Assembly (NCBI GenBank): GCA_024234505.1
Contig: JACKOD010000006.1
Span: 1-64,000 of the forward strand
Direction: 5' to 3'
Length of the DNA: 64,000 nt
From: Hahellaceae bacterium
Lineage (GTDB): Bacteria > Pseudomonadota > Gammaproteobacteria > Pseudomonadales > Oleiphilaceae
The notes beneath the pieces are model-generated. The model made no database searches and had not been told where the DNA came from. It saw nothing but the letters and a program-made list of their open reading frames with translations. Made by a program: the position numbers and the translations under genes. Every line of letters starts with the position of its first letter. The first letter of the stretch is position 1. Positions 1-8,200 of this stretch are shown one piece after another.

Positions 1-274
1 GATTTTTTGCATTTGTGGATATACGACAGGGCGACAATTTATCTGGAGATAGCCGACACGACAGCACTATATTCGCAAGAAAAACATACCTTTTTCTTAA
101 TTTTCAGATGGTTAATTTGTAGATAGGCGACACAAAACCTTCGCCTGTTCACAAAGATCAAAAACATAGATTTACAGGGAATCGTCTCCACATGGTCGAG
201 CGTTTTGAAAATCCCGCCATGCAGAAAAATGTCGAAACCGATATTGCCGGGATGGCGGCATTGCAAACATTCGA
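1..274. other. No supported gene at left edge
   Basis: No convincing coding region was found here. A minus-strand open frame overlaps the downstream end of the MAPEG gene but is Cys/Arg-rich, has no family resemblance and is taken as chance. The stretch is AT-rich and holds two similar short segments reading GATAGCCGACAC and GATAGGCGACAC, whose meaning is unknown. Confidence 0.4.
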
Positions 275-694
275 TTAAAACCGCGAGACATCGCCCTGCA
301 ACAGCACTTCCCCCCACATCGCCAACACCACCAAACAGGATACAAAAAACACCATCAGGCGATGTTTAGGGTGGTTGTAGCTCAGGTGTATGGCGGTATG
401 TACGACACGTAAGAGCACATAACTCCATGCCAGAGGTTGCAACAACGCCAAATCTAAATGCAACGTTAGTGCGACCAGACATACCACATAGAACAATAGT
501 GGCACCTCCAGAAGATTCGAAAAATTCCGGGTGATTTTCTGGACATAGGGCGGTGGCGTGGCGCCGGTCATGAGTCGGTAGTAATCCGGCGGCACCGCTC
601 TGGTTCTGAGGCTGATTAGCCTGGCGATTGCCAGTGCCGAAGCGACCAGGCTCGTCAGCACCACCAGCGCAAACATGGGGTAAACAAGCGTCAT
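275..694 (-). CDS. MAPEG family membrane protein
   Basis: A 139-residue protein with about four hydrophobic segments (roughly residues 3-25, 62-82, 86-105 and 113-130). The conserved polar stretch between helices 1 and 2 contains RNFSNLLEVPLLFYV, close to the RxxxNxxE-P pattern of the MAPEG superfamily (membrane-associated proteins in eicosanoid and glutathione metabolism). Bacterial members are integral membrane proteins of uncertain substrate, some with glutathione transferase or peroxidase activity. The start has a GGAG-like ribosome site a few bases upstream. It runs in the same direction as the DUF4442 gene 63 bp upstream and may be co-transcribed with it. The family call is firm; the reaction is not known. 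Confidence 0.85.
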   Translation of the reverse strand: MTLVYPMFALVVLTSLVASALAIARLISLRTRAVPPDYYRLMTGATPPPYVQKITRNFSNLLEVPLLFYVVCLVALTLHLDLALLQPLAWSYVLLRVVHTAIHLSYNHPKHRLMVFFVSCLVVLAMWGEVLLQGDVSRF

Positions 695-757
695 AACAAG
701 GCTCCATTAAGCGTAGAACGGGCTGCACCAAGGTAGGCACATGCCCTGACATAAACG

Positions 758-1225
758 TTATGCGGCGGCACGCATTTCGCTTTTTTTGCGTACATAAAGC
801 ACTTTTCTGACTTGGGCAACCAGCTCACCGTCGTCACTCCTGATATCAATGGTGAACGTCGGAAGGTATTTATCACCCGCTTCGGTATGGGCTTTAATGC
901 GTTCGATATCGCTTTCGGTGAGCATTATGTCGGCTGTCACTCTTTTTTTTGTGGCTTTGACGAAGGTAATTTCTGCGGACTGATCCCAAACGATATAGCC
1001 CTTGCCCAGGACTTCCAACAGCAGCAACATCAAGTGCGGATCAATCATCGAATAGAGACTGCCGCCAAAGTGGGTATTGACCGAGTTGCGGTTATACCAG
1101 CGCAGTGACATCGAAACCTTCAAGCGTCGCCAATCAGGGCTGATGTCATGAATTTTAATTCCCGCGCCAAAATAAGGAGGATAAACATTCAGCAAGCGCT
1201 TCAGGAGTTTGGGCGTATTTTTCAT
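758..1225 (-). CDS. DUF4442 hotdog-fold protein
   Basis: A 155-residue protein matching the DUF4442 / thioesterase-like hotdog family. Typical marks are the N-terminal MKNTPKLLKRLLNVYPPY segment, a central N-x-HFGGSLYSMIDPHLMLLL helix region where hotdog thioesterases bind the acyl chain, and a C-terminal beta-strand ending in a basic tail. Members are thought to act on acyl-CoA or acyl-ACP thioesters, but no substrate is established. It is divergent from the LysR gene at 1405, with 179 bp between the starts, so it is a reasonable target of that regulator. Confidence 0.8.
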   Translation of the reverse strand: MKNTPKLLKRLLNVYPPYFGAGIKIHDISPDWRRLKVSMSLRWYNRNSVNTHFGGSLYSMIDPHLMLLLLEVLGKGYIVWDQSAEITFVKATKKRVTADIMLTESDIERIKAHTEAGDKYLPTFTIDIRSDDGELVAQVRKVLYVRKKSEMRAAA

Positions 1226-1392
1226 AAAACCTCACGGTATTTTCTGATAGGTGCATCACTGCACAGTACGCCGATGATGGATTCCGCCAACAGGCTTCGC
1301 TATCATCGGTGACATTCCCTGAACAAAAGATATTCTGTTGAATCAACTCGTACAAACCAGAATTTTTAACCCATAAGAAAGCATAAGTTTTC

Positions 1393-1398
1393 TATAAT
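1393..1398 (+). promoter_or_regulatory. TATAAT -10 element of the lysR gene
   Basis: A perfect TATAAT ends 6 bp before the ATG of the LysR gene. A start site at normal spacing would fall on or next to the ATG. No good -35 hexamer is seen at 17-18 bp, as is usual when an activator is needed. Confidence 0.45.
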
Positions 1399-1404
1399 CA
1401 AAAT

Positions 1405-2358
1405 ATGAAATACCGCCAAACCCCTCCAATCCAGTTTCTGCCCGTATTTGAAGCGGCTGCCCGGCACCTGAGTTTTAAAAAAGCGGCCGTAGAGCTTTGT
1501 GTTACGGCGCCTGCCGTTGGCCAGCAAATCAAGGCGTTTGAACATTGGCTAGGGCGCAGCCTCTTTCGGCGCCAGACTCGCTGCCTGACCTTAACCGCCG
1601 AAGGTGAATACTATTTTCAGCTGGCACAACGCCTGATGGACGTTCACCGGCAAGGCTATATTGACTATTTGCGCCGTTTTGACAGTTCGGCCATGGTGTT
1701 GAGTGCCCCTATCTTTGTGGCACAGGAAATGATCATGCCGCACTATCTGGAATTCAGTGAATGCGTGGCAAAAAAGGAGCTGCGCGTAGAAGCGCGAATG
1801 TCTTTTGTGGATTTTGATCTTGAACAGGTCGACGCGGCCATCCGTTTTGGTGACGGCCAATGGCCCGAGTTAGCCCGCCGCCGATTGTGCCGGGGCTATG
1901 TTGCTCCGGTGTGCAGCCCCGGGTACGCGCAAAAGCATCGGTTTACTTCGCCGCAGGATCTGTCTCAGCACAGGTTAATCTATGCCCATCCGGTAATTTC
2001 CGGTTGGGCCAGTTATTTTACGGCGGATGAAACGCCGCCTCCTCAAACGATCATCTGCGATTCTTATATGGCTTCGCTAAAGGCCGCTGCCAATGGATTG
2101 GGGGTGGCTCTGGCTATCTTTCCCACCACCCATAGCTGGATTCGTCGAGGCGAGCTGGTGATGCCTTTTCCATTCCAGATTGACACGAACAAAAGCTTTT
2201 GGCTGGTCAGTCCTCACAGCACGGCGAAAAACCCTGAAATGGACAGACTTTATATCTGGTTACAGCAGCTGTTCGACAGTTTACCGGAACTGGATTTTCC
2301 GATCGAAACGATCCCGCTTGATATCCATCGTGTGCAGACTTTTCAGACGAGACTTTAG
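1405..2358 (+). CDS. LysR-family transcriptional regulator (GcvA-like)
   Basis: A 317-residue LysR-type regulator. The N-terminal winged helix-turn-helix (about residues 8-66) begins with the GcvA/AmpR-type pattern PPIQFLPVFEAAARHLSF and continues with AVGQQIKAFE. Residues 90-300 form the periplasmic-binding-like effector domain. The start is fixed by the family N-terminus. There is no ribosome site in front of it, but a TATAAT-like -10 at 1393-1398 lies only 6 bp upstream, which would give a leaderless or nearly leaderless mRNA. The gene is divergent from the DUF4442 gene, the usual arrangement for a LysR target. The stop is followed by a strong rho-independent terminator. Confidence 0.92.
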   Translation: MKYRQTPPIQFLPVFEAAARHLSFKKAAVELCVTAPAVGQQIKAFEHWLGRSLFRRQTRCLTLTAEGEYYFQLAQRLMDVHRQGYIDYLRRFDSSAMVLSAPIFVAQEMIMPHYLEFSECVAKKELRVEARMSFVDFDLEQVDAAIRFGDGQWPELARRRLCRGYVAPVCSPGYAQKHRFTSPQDLSQHRLIYAHPVISGWASYFTADETPPPQTIICDSYMASLKAAANGLGVALAIFPTTHSWIRRGELVMPFPFQIDTNKSFWLVSPHSTAKNPEMDRLYIWLQQLFDSLPELDFPIETIPLDIHRVQTFQTRL

Positions 2359-2373
2359 GCGAGGAGAAAGACT

Positions 2374-2430
2374 GATGGACTATCGCCCCCAATGCAATAA
2401 AGCACAGGGTCATTTAGCCCTGTGCTTTTA
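2374..2430 (+). CDS. Possible 18-residue ORF across the lysR terminator
   Basis: Directly after the LysR stop lies a good ribosome site (GAGGAG), eight bases before an ATG that opens 18 codons (MDYRPQCNKAQGHLALCF), with the stop in the T-run of the terminator hairpin. It may be chance, because the second half is just the terminator. The combination of strong SD and immediate ORF is the only support. Confidence 0.15.
2399..2430 (+). terminator. Rho-independent terminator after lysR
   Basis: A perfect 11-bp stem (AAAGCACAGGG paired with CCCTGTGCTTT) with an 8-nt loop, followed by a short T-run on the plus strand and preceded by A-rich sequence, so it may work in both directions. Confidence 0.85.
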
Positions 2431-2464
2431 ACCATCGCAGTCACCGAGGGATTTAAAAAACGCG

Positions 2465-2551
2465 TTAGTTGTTGAGTGTGCTGTACACTTTATTCGACAT
2501 GCTGGTGGAGGAACCGCCATTTACCCAGCGGACTTTTTTACCGGAATGCGC
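2465..2551 (-). pseudogene. 3' remnant of an unknown gene next to the IS200 relic
   Basis: On the minus strand an open frame of about 28 codons ends at a TAA (2465-2467) with the sequence VRWVNGGSSTSMSNKVYS near its end. It runs up against the outer hairpin of the IS200/IS605 relic with no start codon. It looks like the C-terminus of a secreted or surface protein cut by the insertion. The parent gene is not recognised. Confidence 0.3.
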
Positions 2552-2694
2552 GAAAAGCCCAGTCGTTCAGGGCGGGGATGAATAGCGCGGACACGATAGT
2601 GTCCTGATTGTTAGTGGGGCGTTTGTTGTTGCTCGATATACTGCCGAATGATCTCAATCGGCGCGCCTCCGCAACTCCCCGCAAAATAGCTGGG
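2552..2694 (-). mobile_element. IS200/IS605-family relic: tnpA C-terminus and end hairpin
   Basis: Read on the minus strand, codons 2694 to 2611 give SYFAGSCGGAPIEIIRQY followed by IEQQQTPH and a stop. This is the characteristic C-terminus of IS200/IS605 TnpA (Y1 HUH transposases), including the helix after the catalytic tyrosine region. Beyond the stop lies the imperfect palindrome GCCCAGTCGTTCAGGGCGGG (2556-2575), typical of the subterminal hairpin of these elements. Everything upstream in tnpA is gone: the frame joins directly to the brnT remnant at about 2690. The element is dead. Confidence 0.7.
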
Positions 2695-2834
2695 TGACCC
2701 TCGGGCAAATTGAGGGTCGGCATTATCTGGTTGTGGTGCACACATACCGCAACGCCAGTGAAGACACGGTGACCATCCGCCTGATTTCAGCGCGACCGGC
2801 CACCAAACATGAGATTCGGCAATACGAAGGGTGA
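2691..2834 (+). pseudogene. brnT: Truncated BrnT-type toxin (C-terminal half)
   Basis: From 2691 a plus-strand frame without a start codon reads WVTLGQIEGRHYLVVVHTYR and, after a few residues, TIRLISARPATKHEIRQYEG, then TGA. This is the C-terminal half of the BrnT ribonuclease toxin (RelE-like fold), with its hallmark IRLISAR-A-T signature. The N-terminal half is missing exactly where the IS200 tnpA remnant ends, so the toxin was beheaded by the insertion or a deletion around it. The stop is 4 bp before the BrnA-like antitoxin gene, as in intact brnTA operons. Confidence 0.75.
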
Positions 2835-2838
2835 TCTA

Positions 2839-3039
2839 ATGCGTGATGAGTACGATTTTTCAAAGGGCGAACGCGGCAAATTCTTTAACCCCAACGCTAA
2901 AAAAAATCTGCCGGTTTACCTGGAAGCGGAAGTGCTGGACTATTTTGCAGAAAAGGCCAAAGCCAAAGGCGTTGAACTAAACGCCCTGGTCAATGACCTG
3001 TTGAAGAAAGACATTGCTTTGATTGAGGGGGTTAAGTAA
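2839..3039 (+). CDS. brnA: BrnA-like antitoxin (orphan)
   Basis: A 66-residue protein, MRDEYDFSKGERGKFF at the N-terminus, with a CopG/MetJ-like ribbon-helix-helix region (about residues 22-60, LPVYLEAEVLDYFAEKAKAK). This is the normal layout of antitoxins paired with BrnT. A longer frame opens at 2809, but the ATG at 2839 matches the family N-terminus and follows the brnT stop by 4 bp. Since the toxin is truncated, this is an antitoxin without a working partner here. It could persist by neutralising a BrnT elsewhere or as a DNA-binding repressor. Confidence 0.8.
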   Translation: MRDEYDFSKGERGKFFNPNAKKNLPVYLEAEVLDYFAEKAKAKGVELNALVNDLLKKDIALIEGVK

Positions 3040-3111
3040 AGGTCAAAGATGCTCGTAAACAGCAGAATATCTTTTCTTAAGACCGGGACTACCTAAATGG
3101 CTTTCCGTCGC

Positions 3112-3229
3112 TGACCGCGCCTTCTCTTAGTTGGTAGTTGATCAGGGCTATACCGTATTGGATGCAGCTCAGGCAGTAGGTGTTGGGAAATCTACTTTTG
3201 AAACACTGGCATTATCCTTGGGCGGGTGA
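3112..3229 (+). pseudogene. IS3-family orfA relic
   Basis: The frame ending at TGA 3227-3229 reads LVVDQGYTVLDAAQAVGVGK and then STFETL, matching the helix-turn-helix of IS3-family OrfA proteins (typical form LVLDQGY...DACRSLGV). There is an in-frame stop just before it (codon TAG in CTTAGTTGG), and the sequence after the HTH diverges at once. It is a short, dead fragment with no inverted repeats seen. Confidence 0.5.
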
Positions 3230-3289
3230 AGTGCTAGCGTATTATCTCCTCTTTGAGTATTTGTGCAGCGTTTCCCTAAGAATCGCAAC

Positions 3290-3424
3290 TCAAATAGACC
3301 TGACTACCAAATATGGCGTTTGGTTTAACCGGCTGTGTTCATCATGATTGAGTAACCCGGACAGCAGGAGCCAGACCGCAGGCACTGTGACGACAGCCCC
3401 CAGTAGATAGAGTCGAGTTTTCAA
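3290..3424 (-). CDS. Small putative membrane protein (44 aa)
   Basis: An open frame with a TTG start (3422-3424) preceded by an AAGGT ribosome-site-like sequence. The product has a basic N-terminus (KTRLYLLG) and one hydrophobic helix (AVVTVPAVWLLLSGLL), then a short polar tail. It lies downstream of cobQ on the same strand. The composition fits a single-pass small membrane protein, but the unusual start and lack of a recognisable family make it tentative. Confidence 0.3.
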   Translation of the reverse strand: MKTRLYLLGAVVTVPAVWLLLSGLLNHDEHSRLNQTPYLVVRSI

Positions 3425-3518
3425 TGCGCTTACCTTGTATTTTTATTTTTGTTTTTCAGCGCTTTGACACTAGAGCTTTTCAGGTCGCTTCGTCGAGGCA
3501 AAATCAGGTCAAAATAGG

Positions 3519-5009
3519 CTATTTTCTGCGTTCACGAGGCGCCACACCTAACAATTCGCATATACGCGGATAGCCGATGGCCTGTTCAACCGCGTCGGCC
3601 AATCGCTCAAATTCTGCCTGACGCAACGCGGCGTAATCGCGTCGTTCGGCCGGTTGCAACCCGACCCATGTCCAGAGTTGTTGCAGCATATCGGGGCTAT
3701 CGAACAACCCATGCAGGTAACTTCCCATCGCCTGCCCGTCCTCACTGATGGCGCCTTCCGGATGGGCCATTGGCGTTGTCAGCCGGAATAAGGGGCGTTG
3801 CAGCGCCGGGCCTTCGCTGACCCCCACATGAATTTCATAGCCCTTAACCGGTGCTCCACTGGCAAGATGGATGCCCTCGACATTACGCAGCATTTTTTCG
3901 CCGGTGAGTGTGGTTTCCATTTCCAGCCACCCTAAACCGGCGCTTGTGCCGGGGGCCGATTCCACGCCGGTCGGATCATGGATCGCTCGTCCCAGCATCT
4001 GGAACCCACCGCAAATCCCCACGATTTTTCCGCCTAAACGCAGGTGTCTTTGTAAACAGGCTTCCCAGCCGCTTTGCCGGAGCCAGTCCAGATCGGCCCG
4101 CGTATTCTTGGAGCCCGGCAGAATGATGATATCTGCACCGCCAAACTGGTTCGGGTCCCGGACGAAACGGCAATTTACTTGCGGATGCAAACGCAGTGCG
4201 TCGAAATCGGTATGATTGCTGATTCGCGGCAGGGCCGGCACCACCACTTGCAATACAGACTCCTCTGCCCCCCTGACTTGCTGTTGAGCAATGGCATCTT
4301 CGGCTTCAATATGTAAATCATAAATATAGGGAATCACGCCGAGGACCGGCACGCCGGTGCGGGCTTCCAGCCAGTCCAGGCCCGATTGCAATAAGGCGAT
4401 ATCGCCCCGAAACCGGTTGATGACAAAGCCCTTCACCCGTGCCTGCTCAGTGGCGCTCAACAATTCATAGGTGCCGACAAGGTGAGCGAAGACCCCTCCC
4501 CGATCGATATCGGCCACGATAATGACCGGGCAGTCGGCGGCTTCTGCAAACCCCATGTTGGCGATATCGCGTTCCCGCAGATTGATTTCCGCCGGACTAC
4601 CTGCTCCTTCCACCATCACAATTTCATAACCCGATTGCAGCCGCTCATGGGCGGCGAGCACCACGGGTAACAAGCTGGGCTTTTCTCCGAAATAATCCCT
4701 GGCATTCATATTGCCAGCCACTTTACCCAGCACGATCACCTGCGCGCCGGTATCGCTGTTAGGTTTAAGCAACACGGGATTCATATCGGTACTGGGTTGC
4801 AGATAACAGGCTTCCGCCTGCACCGCCTGTGCCCGGCCAATTTCCCCGCCACACGGCGTAACGGCGCTGTTGAGCGCCATATTTTGCGGTTTAAAGGGCA
4901 CGACTTTGTGACCCCGACGCGCCAGAATCCGACACAACGCGGCCACCAGCACACTTTTACCTGCGTCGGATGTTGTGCCTTGAACCATTAACGTGTGGGG
5001 ATTTTTCAC
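3519..5009 (-). CDS. cobQ: Cobyric acid synthase CobQ
   Basis: A 496-residue CobQ/CbiP. It amidates the b, d, e and g side chains of adenosylcobyrinic a,c-diamide with glutamine and ATP, a late step of cobalamin synthesis in the cytoplasm. The N-terminal dethiobiotin-synthetase-like ATPase has the P-loop GTTSDAGKS (residues 11-19). The C-terminal class I glutamine amidotransferase domain has the nucleophile Cys333 in GICGGFQMLG and the catalytic His in GSYLHGLFD. Length is normal for the family. It stands alone here; cobU, cobT and cobC lie 35 kb away. A possible cobalamin-responsive leader precedes it. Confidence 0.96.
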   Translation of the reverse strand: MKNPHTLMVQGTTSDAGKSVLVAALCRILARRGHKVVPFKPQNMALNSAVTPCGGEIGRAQAVQAEACYLQPSTDMNPVLLKPNSDTGAQVIVLGKVAGNMNARDYFGEKPSLLPVVLAAHERLQSGYEIVMVEGAGSPAEINLRERDIANMGFAEAADCPVIIVADIDRGGVFAHLVGTYELLSATEQARVKGFVINRFRGDIALLQSGLDWLEARTGVPVLGVIPYIYDLHIEAEDAIAQQQVRGAEESVLQVVVPALPRISNHTDFDALRLHPQVNCRFVRDPNQFGGADIIILPGSKNTRADLDWLRQSGWEACLQRHLRLGGKIVGICGGFQMLGRAIHDPTGVESAPGTSAGLGWLEMETTLTGEKMLRNVEGIHLASGAPVKGYEIHVGVSEGPALQRPLFRLTTPMAHPEGAISEDGQAMGSYLHGLFDSPDMLQQLWTWVGLQPAERRDYAALRQAEFERLADAVEQAIGYPRICELLGVAPRERRK

Positions 5010-5074
5010 AGTAGTCTCTCTTTATTGGCATTTGCATTCTTACGCACTCTTGCGCATTTTTGTGCCATGTGGAT

Positions 5075-5245
5075 TAACGGTGCCGTCGGGCCCCCGGCTG
5101 AGGGTCGCTAATATAACAATGGCCATCCGCCTAAGCCATGGGCGCAGTAGCCGATACCTGTGGCACCAACTACACTGAAAGCGATCTTAGCGCAACAGAA
5201 TGTCGTTTACTGACACCGGTATTTCACCCAAGCACCTGAAGAAAC
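5075..5245 (-). promoter_or_regulatory. Candidate (degenerate) cobalamin-riboswitch-like leader of cobQ
   Basis: In the 5' leader of cobQ, read on the minus strand, elements reminiscent of the cobalamin riboswitch occur in the right order: AGGTGCTTGGG...AAATACCGGTG, then GGCTACTGCGCC, then GGCGGATGGCC, then TCAGCCGGGGGCCCGAC, where the B12 box consensus AGYCMGGAGACCKGCC would be expected. The match to the B12 box is imperfect (about 11 of 15 positions) and the first half is weak. The location before a cobalamin gene is typical. A covariance search is needed; it may be a relic, a variant or chance. Confidence 0.3.
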
Positions 5246-5258
5246 CCGAGAAAACACG

Positions 5259-8200
5259 ATGAAACCTGCATTAACGTATGGCCTGTTAACCTCCATTCAC
5301 CGAGGTCACTTCGCCTTACTATTTATGCTTCTGATCCTGAGTGCCCTGTGCAGTACCAGAGTAAGCGCGCAGCCTGCGGATACCGGCGACCTGCCTGCCC
5401 TGCCCAAGGGGCTTGTCGAGCTGTCAGCGGAAGAGCAAGACTGGCTAAACAATCATCCGATTGTTCACTTGGGGGTCACCAACTTTCTTCAGCCTTTCGA
5501 CATTATTGACGAAAAAGAAGGCTACTCCGGCTATAACCCGGCCATATTACAACGTTTAAACGAAATAACCGGACTGCAAATTGTTCCCCAAATTTATGAC
5601 GACTGGCAAAAAATGGTTGAAGAGGTGGGCCGAGGTGACATTGCGGGCGCGCTCAATTTAAGCGAAACCGCGGCGCTGGATCCTCCCTTGCTTTACACAG
5701 CCCCAATGGCGGAAAGCGAGGTGGTGAATATTGTTCGGCAAAGCGACTACATTGCCCCCGAACTTAACCCACAGGAACATATTGGTGCCATCAAAGGTAG
5801 CGTACCGGCATCAACACCATCACCAACGCCCGAGTCGTCTCTTGTTGAGACATTCGACAACATTCATAGCGCGTTGATGGCTCTTCGGGCAGGCAAGCTG
5901 GATCGGATCATCTGCCTGAGACCGCTGTTCGAAAATAGCCAGCGGCAGTCATACATCCCCGGGCTGGCCATTACAGCTGAGACAACTCCGGCCAAAACAA
6001 CGCTACACATTGGCGTTAATCCGCGTCATCCTGAGTTATTTTCGATTATCCAAAAAGGTTTGCAGGCCTTGCCTGCACAAGACATCCACCGGCTTCAGGC
6101 GCATTGGCTTGACTCCCGTCTGGAAGACAAAACCCTTTCCCGACTTTTCAATCCCGAAGAAACCGAGTGGTTAAGAGCGCATCCGGTGATTCGGGTGGCG
6201 CACATGGATAGCTGGCCACCGCTCAGCTATGTCGACGCGCATAATCAATCGGAGGGCGTCAGTGTCGCCTTTATGAATGCGGTGAATAGCCGGCTGGGTA
6301 ACCGGCTGGTTCCGGTTCCCGGCGTTTGGAAAGAGATACTTGAACAGGTCAAGAATGCCCAACTGGACGCCATTCTCGATATTACGCCATTGGAAAGCCG
6401 CCTCGCTTTTTTCAACTTTACAGAACCCTATCTTGCGCTTTCACATGCCATCGTCACACGTAAACAAGCCCCGCCATTGACGACCGAGGCCGAGTTGAAA
6501 GGCAAGGTGGCCGCACTTGAAAAAGGGTTTGGTAACGTAATCTACCTGCGCGAGAAGTTTCCGGAAATGGAAATTAAAGAATACGCCAATACCGCGGAGG
6601 CATTGGAGGCGGTCTCGCGTAGTGAGGCAGATTTCTACGCCGGAAACCGTGCAGTAACCCAGTACACCATCCAGTCAAACATGCTTCAAAACCTGAGAAT
6701 CAGCGGCCGACTGGACAAAAAGCCTTCCATTCTGGCCATCGGCACACGTAAAGACTGGCCGATATTGCGTGATATTTTACAGAAGGCACTGGAGGACATA
6801 AGCGAAACCGAACGTAACCAGATTCTGAGCGACTGGGTCGATCCCGAGCCGAGCCCGGCGAAATTATCGAACCTTCATACCACTGAACTCGTTTTAACCC
6901 GCGAAGAAACACAATGGATAAAGGAACACCCACGCATTCGGGTGCACAACGAGCTGGACTGGCCGCCTTTTAACTATGCCATCGACAATACACCGCAAGG
7001 ATATTCGATTGAATATATGCGGTTGCTGGCTGACAAGACAGGATTGAACATCGAGTTTATTACCGGCCCGTCCTGGAACGAATTCATGGACATGATCAAA
7101 GCTAAAGACATTGATGTCATGCTGAATATTGTCAAAACCCCTGAACGCTCCCGGTTTATAAAGTTCACTCGTCCGTTTATCGCCAACCCCACCATGATTG
7201 TGACGCGGAAAACCACGGATGTCCGCTCTCTGGATGATCTTGCCGGTAAAACCATGGCCGTTACCGAAGGATTTTTCTTTCAGGAAATTCTTCAGAAAAA
7301 GTACCCGGACATTCATCAACGACTGGTTAAAGATCAGGCCGAAGCGTTAAAAGCGGTCGCCTCAGGTGAAGCCGATGCCGCGCTGGGGTCCCTGACCATC
7401 ATGAATCATCTGATTCACCGCCTGTTTCTGGACAATCTTAAAATATCCTCTTTTATTGGTCAGACCCAATTTACCGGCGACCTGCAAATTGGTGTGCGTG
7501 ACGACTGGGAACCGCTCAGAAATATTCTGGACAAAGCCATTCAGAGTGTGACCTGGGAAGAAGAAAAAAACCTTCAGAATAAATGGTTTATTAGTCCTGA
7601 GGAGACGTCTGAAAATAACCCGACGAAAGAAAAAGCGAATTTGTACGGCACGGTAAAATGGTTGTTCGGGTTGTCTATCGTTATCATTTTGCTGCTTTTC
7701 CTGACCGCCCGGCTAGCGATTAACGCATCGCAAAATGATGCCCGCGTTTTGCAGTTTGGTTCAATTCAATTCCGACACAGCATTTTGATTGGCCTGGGTC
7801 TGTTTATTACCATTATTCTCGTCCTGACCTGGCTCGCTTTGGACTACAACTCGGAAAAAATTCGCGAGCGTATTCGATCGTCCCTGCAAGTCATACTGAG
7901 CTCTACCCAGAATCAACTGGAGAACTGGCTCGAACAGCAGAAAATTCTGGTCAGTGGCGAAGTCAACAACCTGGAGCTGGCCGAACTGACCCAAATGCTG
8001 CTCACGCACGCGTCTCAACTGGACTCACTGCGTGAGAGTGAAGCACAAATCAAACTCCGGCAACACATTAACGCGACTAATATTCCCGGCTCAGAAGGCT
8101 TCTACCTCATCTCAGCAGAAGGTAAAACACTCGCCTCTGATACCAATTTACTGGTGGGCTTTCCCAATCCACTGGTATTTAAAAACAGTATGACGCTGCG

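Noticed and set aside
39..317. A 92-codon minus-strand ORF at the left edge
   Set aside because: Overlaps the end of the MAPEG gene, no ribosome site, and unusual Cys/Ile/Phe content without any domain.
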